Positions 32,893 to 41,329 of a DNA stretch of 64,000 nt are shown piece after piece (within the stretch, counting starts at the first letter, position 1; each line of letters starts with the position of its first letter). The position numbers and the translations under genes were made by a program. The stretch spans positions 1 through 64,000 of the forward strand of contig NZ_LXLV01000027.1 of assembly GCF_001757995.1 (NCBI RefSeq), given 5' to 3'. This DNA comes from Bacillus mycoides (GTDB lineage Bacteria > Bacillota > Bacilli > Bacillales > Bacillaceae_G). The notes beneath the pieces are model-generated. The model was given only the letters and a program-made list of their open reading frames with translations, was not told where the DNA came from and did no database searches.

Positions 32893-33030
32893 GCTTTCCC
32901 CATACATGAAAATTTAGTTACATTTACAAAAGAACAAGTGGAACAAATAGAAAATTATTGGCATGGAAATAGGCTGAAGAATCGAAATGAAGCAATTCGC
33001 CAGTTCGTAGAGAAAGAATTCAAGTCATAA
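32893..33030 (+). pseudogene. Ribbon-helix-helix-like fragment
   Basis: An open frame without a proper start reads LVTFTKEQVEQIENYWHGNR, then LKNRNEAIRQFVEKEFKS and stop. The beta strand plus NRNEAIRxFV pattern is typical of ribbon-helix-helix (CopG/MetJ-like) regulators. The 5' end is missing. Confidence 0.4.
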
Positions 33031-33061
33031 ATCATGAGTACCCTTTTCATCTTCCCTAAAA

Positions 33062-33098
33062 ACACATGTAAAGCCTGTATCTATCTTTACATGCGTTT
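33062..33098. terminator. Terminator
   Basis: CATGTAAAG pairs with CTTTACATG across an 11-base loop, followed by CGTTTTTATT, 35 bases after the ribbon-helix-helix fragment. Confidence 0.65.
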
Positions 33099-33238
33099 TT
33101 ATTATGAATAAGACTATTGTATTAACTTCTTCATCAAAACGCAAAATAAACCGATTTGGAAAGCCGTTTTCAAATCAAACCTCATTTTTTTAACGCATTT
33201 TTACAAAAAAGGAAAAAGTGCTGGATTTTCATCAAAGC

Positions 33239-33430
33239 TCACGTATTGCTTGGCTCTGTATGTGTACATGTAGGATATTGAGAACAGCCCAAAAACTTAT
33301 TCCCTTTTTTATTTGAATCTCTAACGACTAAATGATTTTTACATGCTGGGCATTTCCGTTCTGCAGGTTTTACCCCCTGATGATATACATCTCCGGCCGA
33401 ATGCTCTGATATCCTCAAAACACAAAACAA
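33239..33430 (-). CDS. Topoisomerase-type zinc ribbon fragment
   Basis: 63 residues. The C-terminal part is a type I topoisomerase-like C4 zinc finger: KCPACKNHLVVRD...GNKFLGCSQYPTCTHTE. The first ~20 residues (ISEHSAGDVYHQGVKPAERK) look like a linker from a larger protein, so this is probably the 3' end of a truncated nuclease, NERD or topoisomerase gene. No convincing ribosome-binding site. Confidence 0.45.
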   Translation of the reverse strand: MFCVLRISEHSAGDVYHQGVKPAERKCPACKNHLVVRDSNKKGNKFLGCSQYPTCTHTEPSNT

Positions 33431-33473
33431 AAGTATACATTGAAAACATTATAAATAAAGAGATCGAAAATCC

Positions 33474-34047
33474 ATGAATAAAAAACCACATCTCATTGAT
33501 GTCCAACCCATTCGAACAAAAGAACAAATTGAAGATATGAAATGGGCCCTAAAACACCACTGTTCAGAACGAGACTATATTCTATTTCTAATTGGAATCA
33601 ATACAGGATTACGTGTCAGCGATTTACTCCAAATCGAAATACAAACTATATTAAAGTTAAAACGAAAATAGAGAAAAGAATTCAAGATCAAAGAGGGAAA
33701 AACAAAGAAAGAACGCATGATTAATCTTACTTCTATTTTTGATGAGATCTACTCATATGCTCAAACCCTAAAAAAACACCTGGTTATTCCCTCCCCGAGA
33801 AGGAGATCAACCCATTAGTAAGATCCAAGCTTATCGACAATTGCAAAAAGCCGGAAACTTTGCCGGTGTAGAATCTATTGGGACCCACACCATGCGCAAA
33901 ACCTTCGGTTATTGATTCTATAAACAAACAAAAGATGTAGCCATGTTGCAAGAAATACTCAATCATAGTACACCACAAATTACACTTAAATATATTGGTA
34001 TCAATAAAGAAGAAAAAGATAACATACTAGATATATTTTATATTTAA
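33474..34047 (+). pseudogene. Decayed tyrosine recombinase (XerC/D-like)
   Basis: Starts MNKKPHLIDVQPIRTKEQIE and reads through the first catalytic block (GINTGLRVSDLLQIEI). A frameshift near 33640 and another near 33800 follow. The second half is still readable: GTHTMRKTFGY, a TGA at 33915 where Trp is normal, then FYKQTKDVAMLQEILNHSTP and LKYIGI with the nucleophile Tyr. Four lesions in all leave it non-functional. Confidence 0.75.
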
Positions 34048-34229
34048 TAAATCAACTAAAATTTCAAAAATATGATAATCTATCACTTACTATATCTAAA
34101 TAAGGAGATGAAAATGACAATACAAAACATAATTTACAATACCTTATCTTTCTTAAATAAACATCGTACAAAAAAAATATATATTGAAATCCTATTTGAA
34201 TATGTCAAATAGGAAAGCTTATATTCTAT

Positions 34230-34283
34230 AGTTAACAAAAATAAACCAGATGCTTATCAGCATCTGGTTTATTTTTGTTAACT
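34230..34283. terminator. Long perfect terminator hairpin
   Basis: A 24-bp perfect stem (34230-34253 with 34260-34283) and a six-base loop; core ACCAGATGC. It stands at the 3' end of the lipoprotein gene at 34301, with A/T tracts giving termination in both directions. Confidence 0.8.
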
Positions 34284-34300
34284 TAATGTCTATGCCTTTT

Positions 34301-35332
34301 TTATGCTGCAGGTTCTGTTGGAGTTGGTTGAACAGGAGTTACTTTCCCGCCATCCATTTCACCATTCATCATGAATTGATTCATAAATTCACCAATCATT
34401 TTTTGCAACTCATCCATTGGAACAATGTTCTTTTCAGAAGTATCGAATGTGAATTTGATTGGTTTATCGATAGATTTGATATCAGAATGAATATTCATAT
34501 CAAATTTAAATGTTTCTTTTTCATCTTTAGGATTTTTTGCTTCGAAATGAATTGCTGCATCCTGTTTTTTAATTATTTTTCCATCCATTGTATAAATTAA
34601 AGAAACAGAAGATTTACCAAGGTTTGCACCTTCCAATTCTTTCTTAAAGTCTGCAATTTCTTGTTTTGTTCCAGTGAAGTTTTTCATTGTAGACATTTCA
34701 TCAAATATCTTTTCAATCACTGCTTTTAAAGCTTTACCTGTTAATTTCACAGTATATACATCTTTTTCTTTTGTAAAGTTGTCTTCAGGAAGCGCTTTGA
34801 TTGCATCTAATAACAATTTCTGTACTTTTCCTTGGATTTCCGTAGATTCTTTTATATCTACTTCTCCTAAATCTTTCATATCCATTTTGATAACTTTTCC
34901 TTCTAGAGTAGAAAAACTATCACCAGGAATGCCAGCTAATTGTAATAGTGATTTTACATTATTCGCTTTTACATATAAAGCCTTTTTCCCTTCATCCATA
35001 AGCATTGGAATCGATATATCCATTTTCATTGCATCTGTTTTAATATTTGCACCAATTGTTATTTCATCTTTTTTTGCATCTTTATCTGTTTTTGAATCAA
35101 CTGTAATTGATATGTTTTTTAACATATCAATTGCCGCTTTATCTTCTGGTTTCATATCTTTCGCATTAGAATCGAGTTTAATAGAAATTGAACCGCTTGA
35201 TTCCATTTGTTTTGCATTTAAAATGTTTTCTGTTGACGAAACAACTGTTTCTTTTGCAGATTTTCCACACGCAGATAAAGCGAAAAGACTTAAACTTGCT
35301 ACAACCAATAATCCCTTTTTACCAAACTTCAT
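34301..35332 (-). CDS. Lipoprotein, DUF6612-like
   Basis: 343 residues from ATG 35332 (AAGGGGTGG upstream). Lipobox LFALSACGKS (Cys ~21). The mature protein is Lys/Asp-rich with a repeated beta/alpha pattern (SSGSISIKLD, MKMDISIPMLMDEGKKALYVKA, VYTVKLTGKALKAVIEKIFDEMS) and a Pro/Thr-rich tail. This matches the large lipid-binding-like lipoproteins (DUF6612/LppX-type fold) in Bacillus, anchored outside the membrane. Function unknown. Confidence 0.75.
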   Translation of the reverse strand: MKFGKKGLLVVASLSLFALSACGKSAKETVVSSTENILNAKQMESSGSISIKLDSNAKDMKPEDKAAIDMLKNISITVDSKTDKDAKKDEITIGANIKTDAMKMDISIPMLMDEGKKALYVKANNVKSLLQLAGIPGDSFSTLEGKVIKMDMKDLGEVDIKESTEIQGKVQKLLLDAIKALPEDNFTKEKDVYTVKLTGKALKAVIEKIFDEMSTMKNFTGTKQEIADFKKELEGANLGKSSVSLIYTMDGKIIKKQDAAIHFEAKNPKDEKETFKFDMNIHSDIKSIDKPIKFTFDTSEKNIVPMDELQKMIGEFMNQFMMNGEMDGGKVTPVQPTPTEPAA

Positions 35333-35565
35333 AAAACCACCCCTTCCATACATTAATATATCTCTTCTATCTTAACAATCATATAGAAGAATTTAATGGT
35401 GTTTTTTTGCACCACCTACCGAAAAAACACCTTACGCCTGCAATTCACTAAAGACAAAATCATATCATAATCGTTAATTTCTAGTTTCAAAACGGTGCAA
35501 TTTTTTATAAACAGTACGACTTAATTTCAAAGCTACATAAGGATTCTCAAAACTCACCATATATC

Positions 35566-35805
35566 TTATTTTTTTACATTAACACCCACTCTTATAGCCG
35601 TTTCCACTTGCTTATTAGTTACAACTAATTTTTGGAAGGGGTTATGTACGAGTATTGGTGTTAAGTCATATACTCCTGTTGCTTTTGTAATTGAAATCTT
35701 AGAATTAAGACTTACAATGGTTCTGGTGCAAATATATAATAAAGAACAAAAATAGCGATAAATCCCTAAGATGTAAATACGAGTTAATTTTCGAATTAAA
35801 TCCAA
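35566..35805 (-). CDS. Doubtful 79-codon frame, probably a gene fusion relic
   Basis: The second half (SLNSKISITKATGVYDLTPI, VVTNKQVETAIRVGVNVKK) looks protein-like. The first half spans an IS6-type end at 35719-35732 and is atypical. I read it as the 3' end of a gene cut by IS activity and fused to noncoding DNA. No function can be given. Confidence 0.25.
   Translation of the reverse strand: MDLIRKLTRIYILGIYRYFCSLLYICTRTIVSLNSKISITKATGVYDLTPILVHNPFQKLVVTNKQVETAIRVGVNVKK
35719..35732 (+). repeat. Solitary IS6-type terminal repeat
   Basis: GGTTCTGGTGCAAA is identical to the IS6 end at 504-517 but on the opposite strand, with no transposase nearby. A relic of a deleted copy or of a cointegrate event. 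Confidence 0.4.
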
Positions 35806-36341
35806 ATTTTCTCACCTAAAATTTTTCAAATACATTTTTGTTTAATTTTAATAGATTATTATTCATTCATCAATTTATATATAATGAAGAACAAATCACC
35901 CATTATGGGCGCTTAACTTTTCTATCGAAAACAAAGTCAACGTCATCATCTTCATTAATACTTTAAAGTTCACCATACTCATTTCAGTAAAATAGTTTCA
36001 AAGTCCTTCATTGTAATATAATGGTACCTTAAATGCATTTTTACTTTATTTGGATATGTACCATTACATGAAATTATGTATTATTTCGTCTAAAAAAATC
36101 TTTTCATGTCGATTCATGTAGATTAAACTTTAAATATAATGGTTTTATATTTTTGATTCCCCCTCCTCATAGGAGAAATAAAGGGTTGTTGTCATTTTCA
36201 TAATAGTAAGCGCTTATAAAATATCCAATCATTTCGATATGTAATATTTCATAAAACATTGTAGGTTTATTTTTAAAAATATTCAGGGGAAATAGACAAA
36301 ATTCAACAGAATAATTTATCAGACGGGGAGAAAATGATTGT
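35806..36341. other. AT-rich intergenic region
   Basis: No gene. ATAATGGT(A/T)(C/T) motifs occur at ~36018 and ~36138 after TATA-like stretches. The last 50 bases should carry the promoter of the 45-codon gene at 36342. Confidence 0.35.
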
Positions 36342-36479
36342 ATGTATCCAAAATTTATTGATAAAATGGCGTTTTCGAAAGCGCATAAGGAGTTATTAAT
36401 TAAACTGTATAATAAAGAAATTACAAGAAGCGAGTATAATCAATTGGTAGATGTTTTTTATCGTCCACAACAAAAATAA
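36342..36479 (+). CDS. 45-aa hypothetical protein
   Basis: MYPKFIDKMAFSKAHKELLI, then LYNKEITRSEYNQLVDVFYR, ending QQK. GGGGAG lies 13 bases upstream of this ATG. It looks like a small helical regulator-sized protein. No family recognised. Confidence 0.5.
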   Translation: MYPKFIDKMAFSKAHKELLIKLYNKEITRSEYNQLVDVFYRPQQK

Positions 36480-36822
36480 ATATGAAGTACGTGTTTATTG
36501 TTCTATGTCTTTTATAATAACAAAGTTCGTTTATATCATTTTTTGGCAAGCTTTTTTGCTAGGTTGATGGGCATATGGCCGTATTCCTTCTTCAATATGT
36601 TATCTCAAACTTTTTGACACATTGTTTTTCATAGAAATCACACCATATCAAAAGGTGTACCCTTTGATACGAAAATAATTTACATGAAATTATTGTAATT
36701 TTATTTAAATTATTTAAAATATAACATTTACATATTAATGATAATCAATTAATTTTAAAGGATCCACAATGGTGATATTCAGTCTTTGTACAATTGGATT
36801 ATGAAGTAATGTAGTGAAAATA

Positions 36823-36897
36823 ATGAATGGCACAGCAAAAATATATAACTATGTATTATTTGTATTTATCTTACCGGCAATAATTTATTATTTATAA
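36823..36897 (+). CDS. 24-aa hydrophobic peptide
   Basis: MNGTAKIYNYVLFVFILPAI, then IYYL: one membrane-spanning segment. The ribosome-binding site is weak, but a terminator follows at 36911. It could be a small membrane peptide or a toxin-like peptide. The flanking 36480-36822 has no gene. Confidence 0.3.
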   Translation: MNGTAKIYNYVLFVFILPAIIYYL

Positions 36898-36910
36898 GCT
36901 TCTTATCAAG

Positions 36911-36950
36911 AAGGAAAAAACACTAGCTTAATGACAGTGTTTTTTCCTTT
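36911..36950 (+). terminator. Terminator
   Basis: AAGGAAAAAACACT pairs with AGTGTTTTTTCCTTT across an 11-base loop. Confidence 0.7.
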
Positions 36951-36997
36951 ATAATCTATGGAGCAATATATTTTATTTAAACAAAAAAGAGGCTATT

Positions 36998-37267
36998 ATG
37001 ATTAAAAAAAAGAGAATAGGCACAATTATATCGATTTTAATACCGGTTTTATTGATTTTATCTATTGTTAATGTTGCATACAAAATTATTTTAACTGAAT
37101 TTTTTGGAGTCTCTATACTTTTACCAGTATTTCTTTGTCCAATTGGATTTATCCTAGCTATTTTTTCTTATCAAATAGATAAAAATATTGGAGCGAAAAT
37201 CGGGATAATATTAAATGTGGTAGTATTCTTGATTCCTTTTATTTGGGTGATCGGAAAAATTATGTAG
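36998..37267 (+). CDS. Small membrane protein
   Basis: 89 residues, three hydrophobic segments (~9-27, ~35-55, ~66-86) with a basic N-terminus MIKKKRIG. AGAGG lies before ATG. A terminator at 37321 follows. No recognised family; an immunity or holin-like role is possible but unsupported. Confidence 0.55.
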   Translation: MIKKKRIGTIISILIPVLLILSIVNVAYKIILTEFFGVSILLPVFLCPIGFILAIFSYQIDKNIGAKIGIILNVVVFLIPFIWVIGKIM

Positions 37268-37320
37268 TTGAAATGTAAGCCGGACATATCTCCTATATCA
37301 CTAAATCTATGAAGAAATAA

Positions 37321-37357
37321 AAAAGGAAGAGAATTTTTATAATTCTCTTCCTTTTTT
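37321..37357. terminator. Terminator
   Basis: AAAAGGAAGAGAATT pairs with AATTCTCTTCCTTTT, with a short loop and T-run. Confidence 0.75.
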
Positions 37358-37561
37358 ATTTACGAGAAATTTCGTTTTCAATTGTTGTTTAGTATTTCGA
37401 AAAATGCTGTAGAATTTTTCTCTTTCATTATAACAGTATAAAAGTTGGTTTTAAGATGCAATATTGCATATAGAAATGTATTGATATCAATATAAACGCT
37501 TACCATTATGAAAGCATAAAGTTGCATCACATCTTAACACATAAGCAGAGGAGGAAATAAT

Positions 37562-37627
37562 ATGGAAATGGAAATCGCAATGGTAATTTTAAAATTTGTA
37601 ACAGAACCTTTAAAAGCAGGAATATAA
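37562..37627 (+). CDS. 21-aa amphipathic peptide with a strong ribosome-binding site
   Basis: MEMEIAMVILKFVTEPLKAG plus a final Ile. AGAGGAGGAAATAAT gives an excellent ribosome-binding site 7 bases before ATG. A terminator hairpin lies ~105 bases downstream. Such spacing marks a genuine small transcript. The peptide could be amphipathic and membrane-active, or the region could be a small regulatory RNA with a leader peptide. Confidence 0.45.
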   Translation: MEMEIAMVILKFVTEPLKAGI

Positions 37628-38143
37628 GTTCATTATTACACAATTATTAGGAATAACTTTTCATACAAATGATCCGTATATCAAAGATGAATTGCTGTGC
37701 AGATCATTTGTGTGAGCAAACTTTAAACAAGAAAAAGAATTCCAGAATCTTAAGGAATTCTTTTTTTATGCGTAATTATAAATTTAATATTTTTTACAAA
37801 TGATCTTAATTTTATTAACTAAACAAAAAAAACATACTACGTATGCCTTATTGTTTAGTTCAATATTGTTTGAACAGTAAGTAACCTTTCTCTTAACTAT
37901 TTTAAAAAAAATAGCATGACTTAATCATTTTCATTAAGAGGTACAGCCACATATCAATTAACTTAAGATATATCTTTATATAAAGGTAACGTTTTTTAAG
38001 TAGTTTTTCATTACCTTTTACGGATATTTTAAATTAAATTCCACAGATGTAGATAATGTTATTTTTTCTAAAAAATGTTATCATTCTATTTGTCATAAAA
38101 AACTCACATTTAATGTGATAAAAAATTGAGGGGTTGGACTAAC
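37628..38143. other. Intergenic: terminator and IS231-end-like repeat
   Basis: A terminator at 37733-37767 (AAAGAATTCC paired with GGAATTCTTT). An IS231-end-like sequence lies at 37950-37967, followed by a stem-loop built on AAAGGTAA/TTACCTTT at 37984-38020. No gene seen. Confidence 0.45.
37950..37967 (+). repeat. IS231-end-like repeat, copy 1
   Basis: CATATCAATTAACTTAAG, 16 of 18 identical to the copy at 38974. The similarity extends ~35 bases upstream and both copies are followed by a hairpin. No transposase accompanies it. Confidence 0.4.
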
Positions 38144-38902
38144 ATGATCAGTGACTTAAAAAAAGAAGCCTTATCTTCAATAAGGGGCAATTGGGGATTA
38201 GGAGTAGGAGTAACGCTTCTTTATTATGGAATTCCTGCAATTGGTATGTTTATAATTGGATGTTTAATATTTATGCTGTTTAGCTTAATTATTGGAATGA
38301 TAGATCCCGATAGTTTTGTAGAGTACTCGGTAACAGGAGAAGCAATAGCTGACTCATCAGCCGTCTTTTTTCTAGGACTTGCTACTGTAATTATGTGGGC
38401 TATTATATTTATTATTTATATTGCTACACAAAGCATTATGGGTTACGGCTATAATAATTTCACTTTGCGTTTAGCAAAAAAAGAATCTACTACAATTAGT
38501 GATTTATTTGAAGGATTTAAGAAAAATAATTTATTTAGATCTTTGAAGTTAGGTATCTTGCAGACTATACTTATCCTTTTGTGGAGTTTATTATTAATTG
38601 TTCCAGGTATTATAAAATTTTTCTCTTATTCTATGGCGTACTATATTTTAATAGAAAATCCAGAATATACAGCAAGTGAAGCGATTAAAAAAAGTAAAGA
38701 AATGATGCAAGGACATAAATTAGATTTATTCATAACATGGTTGAGTTTTATCGGATGGTTTATTTTAGGTTCTTTGGTAGGAATATTTACACTAAATATC
38801 CCATACCTTTGGATTAATCCATATTACACTACAACAATATCGCACTTCTACTTAAATTTATCTAAAAGGGAAAATAATATGGAAGAACTAAGAGTTAACT
38901 AG
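38144..38902 (+). CDS. DUF975-family membrane protein
   Basis: 252 residues from ATG 38144 (GAGGGG upstream). Five to six membrane helices. Family motifs are SDLKKEALSSIRGNWGLGV at the start, SIMGYGYNNFTLRLAKKE, LLLIVPGIIKFFSYSMAYYI, SEAIKKSKEMMQGHKLDLF and SHFYLNL near the end. These proteins are widespread in Firmicutes, sometimes next to bacteriocin or transporter genes, with no proven role. The gene is complete and bracketed by the two IS231-end-like repeats at 37950 and 38974. Confidence 0.82.
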   Translation: MISDLKKEALSSIRGNWGLGVGVTLLYYGIPAIGMFIIGCLIFMLFSLIIGMIDPDSFVEYSVTGEAIADSSAVFFLGLATVIMWAIIFIIYIATQSIMGYGYNNFTLRLAKKESTTISDLFEGFKKNNLFRSLKLGILQTILILLWSLLLIVPGIIKFFSYSMAYYILIENPEYTASEAIKKSKEMMQGHKLDLFITWLSFIGWFILGSLVGIFTLNIPYLWINPYYTTTISHFYLNLSKRENNMEELRVN

Positions 38903-38973
38903 AAGCATCTGTTAGTTTGAATTAATTTAGAATTAATAATAGCTTACATATCTTCTCTAATGGAGTAGCACCA

Positions 38974-38991
38974 CATATCCATCAACTTAAG
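38974..38991 (+). repeat. IS231-end-like repeat, copy 2
   Basis: CATATCCATCAACTTAAG, in the same orientation as copy 1, preceded by GTAGCACCA and followed by a long hairpin (AAGGCAAGTTAATGTTC... with its complement, 39014-39064). The remaining 38903-39318 shows no gene. Confidence 0.45.
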
Positions 38992-39318
38992 CATTTTGGT
39001 TATTCTTAAAGTTAAAGGCAAGTTAATGTTCTCTTATATTAATAAGAATATTAACTTGCTTTTTAGATTTCAGTATAAATTATTTATGGTTTTATTGTAT
39101 TGTTAGCTTTATAATATCCAAATTTATCACCTAGTTTTATAATTCAAGCACCTATTAATAGGAAAAAAGAATATTTTATACATTGGTTTTCTTCTAGAAA
39201 TCCATTTAGACTAGTCATGATGAATAATCCTTTTAGTATTTTGTAATTAATTTACAGAATAAATAAAACATGAATTTTGCCCATGTTTTAAACCATATGT
39301 ATGTTGGAGGAAGCTAAT

Positions 39319-40320
39319 TTGATTTTTTCAAAACTCATTGATCGATACGCCTTGTATGATTTGCATAAAAAAAGAAGTGCAGAGTTTCAGTATGCTTCTC
39401 TTTCTAACACCTCACTAAGTGTAAAGGACATAGATTCCTTTTATAAAGTAACACCATATGACATTCATTTTGACATGAAGCATTCACAACAGGAAAAGGA
39501 ATACTTAGTTGGACACTTCAAATATAAAAGTTCAGTTCAATCTGGTGATTCACGCAACGACTCTGTAACTGGAGAAGTATACTTACATAAAAATGAAGAT
39601 ACACCTCATGTCATCTTTGTTCATGGTTGGCGAATGGATTCTAACGAACGTGTAAAAAAAACATTTCACGACCATATGAACAGCTTGAGCTGGAATATGT
39701 ATTATTTCACTCTACCCTATCATTTTGAAAGAGAACCTGAACAATCCCTTTTCAGTGGAGAATACATGGTAAGTGCCCATATTGAACGAACTGTACAAGC
39801 AACTAGACAAGCGGTAGCTGATTTACGAACTTTGATCAAATGGATTAAAGCAAATAAAAAAGGTCCCCTGATTCTAATAGGAATCAGTTTAGGTGGGTTT
39901 ATTACTAACCTAACAGCTCTTGTTGAACCAGAGATTGATGTATTAGCATCCATTTTCTACGCGAATCGACTTTCTTATTCTATTTGGAAGACAAATCCAG
40001 GTAAGTTTATTAAAGAAGACTTGGAACACCATGGTGTAACTTATGATGATTTAATAGATTATTGGAAAATCACTGAACCGAGTCAAGCATTACCAAAAGT
40101 AAAAAAAGAAAATATTTTATTAATTTCAGGTAAGCACGATCTATACGTACATTCTGAGGACACGGACTACTTGTGGAAATCCTGGGAAAGACCTACGCGA
40201 TATATTTATACATGCGGACATGCTGGGATTGTTCTTAAACGTAAAAAAATTGCGACTGATACTATCAATTTTATTCAGAATCGATTGAACTACTCCCACT
40301 TACCTGCAAATTCACCCTAA
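39319..40320 (+). CDS. Alpha/beta hydrolase ending in an IS605 end
   Basis: 333 residues from TTG 39319, preferred over ATG 39301 because GGAGG lies 10 bases before the TTG. Alpha/beta-hydrolase motifs: oxyanion region VIFVHGWRM (~97), nucleophile elbow GISLGGF (~188), Asp in SGKHDLY (~271) and His in CGHAGIV (~300). The last ten codons (NYSHLPANSP) lie within the hairpin of an IS605-like end (40293-40328), so the natural C-terminus has probably been replaced. Substrate unknown. Catalytic residues all precede the join, so it may still work. Confidence 0.75.
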   Translation: MIFSKLIDRYALYDLHKKRSAEFQYASLSNTSLSVKDIDSFYKVTPYDIHFDMKHSQQEKEYLVGHFKYKSSVQSGDSRNDSVTGEVYLHKNEDTPHVIFVHGWRMDSNERVKKTFHDHMNSLSWNMYYFTLPYHFEREPEQSLFSGEYMVSAHIERTVQATRQAVADLRTLIKWIKANKKGPLILIGISLGGFITNLTALVEPEIDVLASIFYANRLSYSIWKTNPGKFIKEDLEHHGVTYDDLIDYWKITEPSQALPKVKKENILLISGKHDLYVHSEDTDYLWKSWERPTRYIYTCGHAGIVLKRKKIATDTINFIQNRLNYSHLPANSP

Positions 40321-40476
40321 AGTGGGAGATGAATAAGTACAGATTTTATCGGACTCTCTTTCATTATACTATCCCCATAATTCCTACGTTTAAGAGACGA
40401 TTAGCTTCGACTCTTAGGTTTAGTTCAGTGTTAATATCTTTGTCTTGATATTTACTCCAAGAAGGAAAATCCCACA
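40293..40476 (-). pseudogene. IS605 remnant: tnpB C-terminus and right-end hairpin
   Basis: On the minus strand 40364-40476 reads WDFPSWSKYQDKDINTELNL, RVEANRLLNVGIMGIV, stop. This is the degraded last part of a TnpB (D-x-DINxxxNLxxEA). Just beyond the stop, CTCCCACTT (40293-40301) pairs with AAGTGGGAG (40320-40328), like an IS605 right-end hairpin. The rest of the element is missing. Confidence 0.6.
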
Positions 40477-40504
40477 CCAAATGATGTTATTTAAGGCATT
40501 CATG

Positions 40505-41329
40505 TTAAGTATTTTCGGCCTTCAAAATATTGTGTAGTTTTTCAGCAAACTCTTGATGAAGCTCTGAATTGTAGGCCCCATGATGCCCAGGAAACTCCAC
40601 AAACTTTGTTCCCAATAGTTCTGTTAGTACGGCCGAACACCGGTAAGCAAAAAATTCTCGTGAGGCACTTCCGCCAGCTGGAAGCACTTGCATAGGTGAA
40701 GATTTTAATCTAGCCTTCAATGCATCAATGGCTAGCGAATAGTTTATTATCCCCGGAATTTCATGCTCAACAAAGTACGTTGAATTACTTAAAAGACGCT
40801 CTGTTTTCCCATCCTTCGAGTGGCCACAATTGTTAGTATCCACTTCTGAAATTGATAGTAACTTTACAACCTCATTTCGATGATTCTCCTTAAGATATTC
40901 CAAGAATTGTTTTGCCTGTACAAGCTCATTGTCATATAAAAGTTGCAATAAAACCGGTTCGTGTGGGATAATCATCCGAATCTGTCCCGGATGTCGTATG
41001 CATAAATCAAGTCCGATGACAGCACCAGAGCTACTTCCAAATACGTACGCTGGTTCATCGGTCAGTTTAGCTAGTAGGCGGTGAGCATCATCACTGTGTG
41101 TCTCTACTTGATAATCCTCAGTTCGATTAGCGAGATTGCTACGAGAATGGCCACGTCGATCGTAAGTAACAACAGTATACCGGTCAGCAAGATGATTGGC
41201 GACATTATGAAACTTATCAGCATCACCACCTCCACCATGGATTAAAAGAAGGAGTGGACCTGCACCTCGTACCTCATAATAGATGTTTGCTCCAGGTACT
41301 TGCAATGTTCCATTTTTTACTACGCTCAT
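40505..41329 (-). CDS. Alpha/beta hydrolase
   Basis: 274 residues. Motifs: LLLLIHGGGGDADKF (oxyanion), YDRRGHSRS, nucleophile Ser in VFGSSSGAVIGLDL (~98), an acid in the last third, and His in EFPGHHGAYNS (~246). It starts MSVVKNGTLQVPGANIYYE after GGAAG. It resembles chloroperoxidase/esterase-type hydrolases with a small cap. Cytoplasmic; substrate unknown. GC content is higher than in the neighbours, suggesting separate acquisition. Confidence 0.82.
   Translation of the reverse strand: MSVVKNGTLQVPGANIYYEVRGAGPLLLLIHGGGGDADKFHNVANHLADRYTVVTYDRRGHSRSNLANRTEDYQVETHSDDAHRLLAKLTDEPAYVFGSSSGAVIGLDLCIRHPGQIRMIIPHEPVLLQLLYDNELVQAKQFLEYLKENHRNEVVKLLSISEVDTNNCGHSKDGKTERLLSNSTYFVEHEIPGIINYSLAIDALKARLKSSPMQVLPAGGSASREFFAYRCSAVLTELLGTKFVEFPGHHGAYNSELHQEFAEKLHNILKAENT

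Noticed and set aside
32133-33917. Two pseudogenes (32007-32234 and 33474-34047) both have TGA where Trp is expected, suggesting UGA recoding.
   Set aside because: The second gene also has frameshifts, and many intact genes nearby end in TGA. Independent G-to-A nonsense mutations in decaying genes explain it.
34674-35375. A 233-codon plus-strand frame opposite the lipoprotein gene.
   Set aside because: The minus-strand gene has a lipobox, ribosome-binding site and terminator. The opposite frame has none and is Ser/Phe-rich, as antisense of Lys/Asp-rich coding is.
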